From assembly GCA_027257055.1 (NCBI GenBank), contig JAPVLO010000083.1, positions 6,432,001 through 6,496,000 of the forward strand: a stretch of DNA of 64,000 bases. The letters run 5' to 3'. The notes under the pieces were generated by a model. The model made no database searches, was not told where the DNA came from, and saw only the letters and a list, made by a program, of their open reading frames with translations. The position numbers were made by a program, and so were the translations under genes. Below are positions 61,846 to 64,000 of the stretch, one piece after another (the stretch's first letter is position 1; each line of letters begins with the position of its first letter). The DNA is from Cephalopachus bancanus (taxonomy: Eukaryota > Chordata > Mammalia > Primates > Tarsiidae).

Positions 61846-62104
61846 TGAACATCATGTTCACCTGCTATGCACATGAACATTTGTTTTGTTGGATTTTTAT
61901 AAAATTTAGTTTCTTTGTTACCTCTAAGGTTTCTTCTTTTATGATCAAGATTTTTAAAAATGTATATTTGATTACTAGGGAAGTCAAAAAGTATTCCCAT
62001 TAAGTTTTGCAATTTTTGTCTTTTTTAAGGAAAATTATCTGTATAAGATGTATGAATTTTTAACATATATACACCCTGCCAGTACACATCTATGGTTTTA
62101 TTCA

Positions 62105-64000
62105 TCTAACCAATGTTGATTAGTATCTATTGTGTGAACAAGGATGATTCTAGGAGCTATAAATAGTGAATAAAATGAAGATATCTGCCCACATAAAATT
62201 TCTAAACAATAAATAAGTGAACAGAATAATGGTTATGTTATATATTAATATATATTATAGAATATTAATATTTATAAGAAAAGCTTTTTTCAGGAGGTGA
62301 TTTTAAGCATAAGAGAGTGAGATGTGCAGATATCTACAGGAATAAAGTTCTAGACCAAGTGGAGAGCATGTATAAAGAAGCTTAAGAACAATCATATTTT
62401 ATGTAACATACGGAGAGTAAGAATTCCAGTGAACTGGCATCACAAGAATTAAGTGTAGAGTAATAAGGGTCAAATTGGAGAAATAATATATGAATAGATG
62501 TTGTAGTTACACATCTATATGGGTAGATGGACTATTTAAAATTGGTTCGGATATTGAACTAATGAGTACACGCACACACAAATTGGCTTAAGGAAGCAGA
62601 AAAGGGCAACTTAGTTGTATAGTAGTTAAGGAGTAGGGCTGCAGCAAGTGTTCCTGTGCATGAAGGCAGGGATTGTATGGTTTGACATCCTGCCTGTGTC
62701 AGAGAGAGAACATGTGTCTTACCCAGTTGCCCAAATGTCCAACAAGTAAGTAAAAAAAAAATGAATGGGAATTGAAATCTGTCATCAGTCACACATCAAC
62801 AAAGGAGTCAAACTATCTATTACTTCAGACTATATATATATATATATATATTCGTAGTAAGAAAGAAATCCATATGAAGATATTGTGTAAGCAGAGCATG
62901 ATGTAATCTCATTTAGTTATACCTGAAACACTGAGTGCTGTGTTGAGAACTGAAAGAAAGTGAGTAAAGGAAGTTGTATAAACTCTAGATGTAAGCTTTT
63001 TGCTTTAATTCGTGAAAGACAGTGGTAGCTCACAAGAAGTGAGCAGTAGAGATTGAGCAGTAGAGATTAAGCTTTGAAAATAATAATAGCAGAATTTGTA
63101 GATAAAATAGATATACTATTAGAAATAAGGTTTGGGACTGAAAACTTGGGGGAGATGAAGTTGATGCCAACAGATAAAGAGGAAACACTGATAGAAACAG
63201 GTTTATAGTTAAAAAAAAAAAACTCCATTTGCCACCCAAGTTAAATAAAAGGTAGGATATATAAATCTAGAGGTTAGGGGAAAAAGTGGGCTAGTGATAT
63301 ACAACTGAAAAGTTTAAGTGCAGAAATGGCATTTTTTTTTTGAGTTGGAGTCTCACTCTGTCGCCCAGACTGGAGTGCAGTGGCCCTCCCGGCCACCGCA
63401 GCCTCGACCTGCTGGGCTCTGGCGATCCTTCGCCTCAGCCTTCCAAGTAGGCGGAATCACAGGCATGCGCTACCACGCCCGGCTGATTTTTTGATTTATT
63501 GCAGAGATGAGGTCTCGCTACCCAGGAGGGTCTTGAACCCACGGGCTCAGGCAATCCACTCACCTCAGCCTCCCAAAGGCGCAGGATTACAGGCTGAGCC
63601 ACCGAGCCCGGCTCAGAAATGGCATTTAAAGTCATGAAATTTAATGAGAACCTAGGTAAATGACTGGAAATGGGGGAGGCTAGTGGAAAGTGCAAGAGCA
63701 CATCCTTGTTATACTTCAAAGTCCAAAATCAACAAGATACTGATAGCAAAGTAGTAAAGTGAGAAGAAGGAGCTAGTGTTGAGAGTATAGGAAAAACATT
63801 TTGTGTCTAGGATATCAAGAAGAGAAAATGTGCCATAGAGAGAATAACTAACTACATTGTAAACTGTGAGTAAATCAAGTCAAATGAGGACAGAGAATTT
63901 ATGACCTTGACAAGAGTGGTTTCAGTGTAGTAATGAGAATAAACTTTGCCTTAGAGTAAGTTCAGAAGAGTGTGAGAACTTGAAGACAAACATGTACAAA
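62105..64000 (+). repeat. Ancient mammalian interspersed repeat, interrupted
   Basis: Ordered matches to the same remembered family as 10010-10690: ttgtgtgaacaaggatgatt, ggaggtgattttaagcataa, the taaatctagaggttagggg and ggcatttaaagtcatgaaat pair split by the Alu at 63335-63613, then tcaaatgaggacagagaatt and gaccttgacaagagtggttt. It runs to the window edge. A TA tract at 62830-62851 lies within. Name not assigned. Confidence 0.5.
63335..63613 (-). repeat. Young Alu element
   Basis: Antisense dimeric Alu with a short T tail. Perfect 14-bp duplication cagaaatggcattt at 63321-63334 and 63614-63627. Confidence 0.97.

Overview
The window looks like primate nuclear DNA with no functional gene in it. 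It is AT-rich, has no bacterial-style operons and no long open frames. It is packed with dimeric 7SL-derived Alu elements, L1 retrotransposons, endogenous-retrovirus LTRs and old mammalian repeats (MIR, L2, MLT1-like). The young Alu elements form a lineage of their own: they start GCCGGGCTCGGTGGCTCAGC, carry GGGTTCGAGACCCGCC in the left arm and end GAGACTCCAACTC. I do not recognise this as human AluS/Y, nor as the lemur or galago/loris Alu types I know. By elimination I favour a tarsier (moderate confidence, inference only). The L1 3' ends, sharing a gatgtggggtacaa-type 3' UTR, are also lineage-specific.

Layout: 1-345 is an LTR-like fragment and 654-940 an Alu. 5608-7470 is the antisense 3' part of an L1, with a (TG)n expansion. 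7970-9515 is a solo class II-type LTR with perfect 6-bp target duplications. 10010-12680 holds an old repeat, an Alu, a second LTR-like fragment, an L1 3' end and another LTR followed by a primer-binding-site-like sequence. 13300-20025 holds old repeats, two Alus and an L1 3' end. 22812-23236 is an MLT1-like LTR and 24590-24806 a MIR. 25086-31892 is a near full-length sense L1 with decayed ORF1 and ORF2. It carries an Alu and has itself inserted into an older antisense L1. 32160-43330 holds an L2 fragment, several young Alus with intact target duplications, and a large inverted repeat (38889-39193 against 40053-40350). 47925-49070 is an older L1 3' end. 49490-55700 is a nearly full-length antisense L1 with its own Alu, joined at its 5' end to a sense L1 3' fragment (55718-56083). 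57650-58858 is an antisense LTR plus a partial duplicate. 60878-61848 is a compound inverted and direct repeat. 62105-64000 is an old repeat interrupted by a young Alu.

The only coding sequences are broken copies of L1 ORF1 and ORF2. No host exons, tRNA or rRNA genes, CRISPR arrays or operons were recognised. The window reads as intergenic or deep-intronic DNA whose history is layered retrotransposition plus a few local rearrangements. The most useful leads are the structural peculiarities of the Alu lineage, the two inverted-repeat structures and the solo LTR. No new multi-gene system was found.
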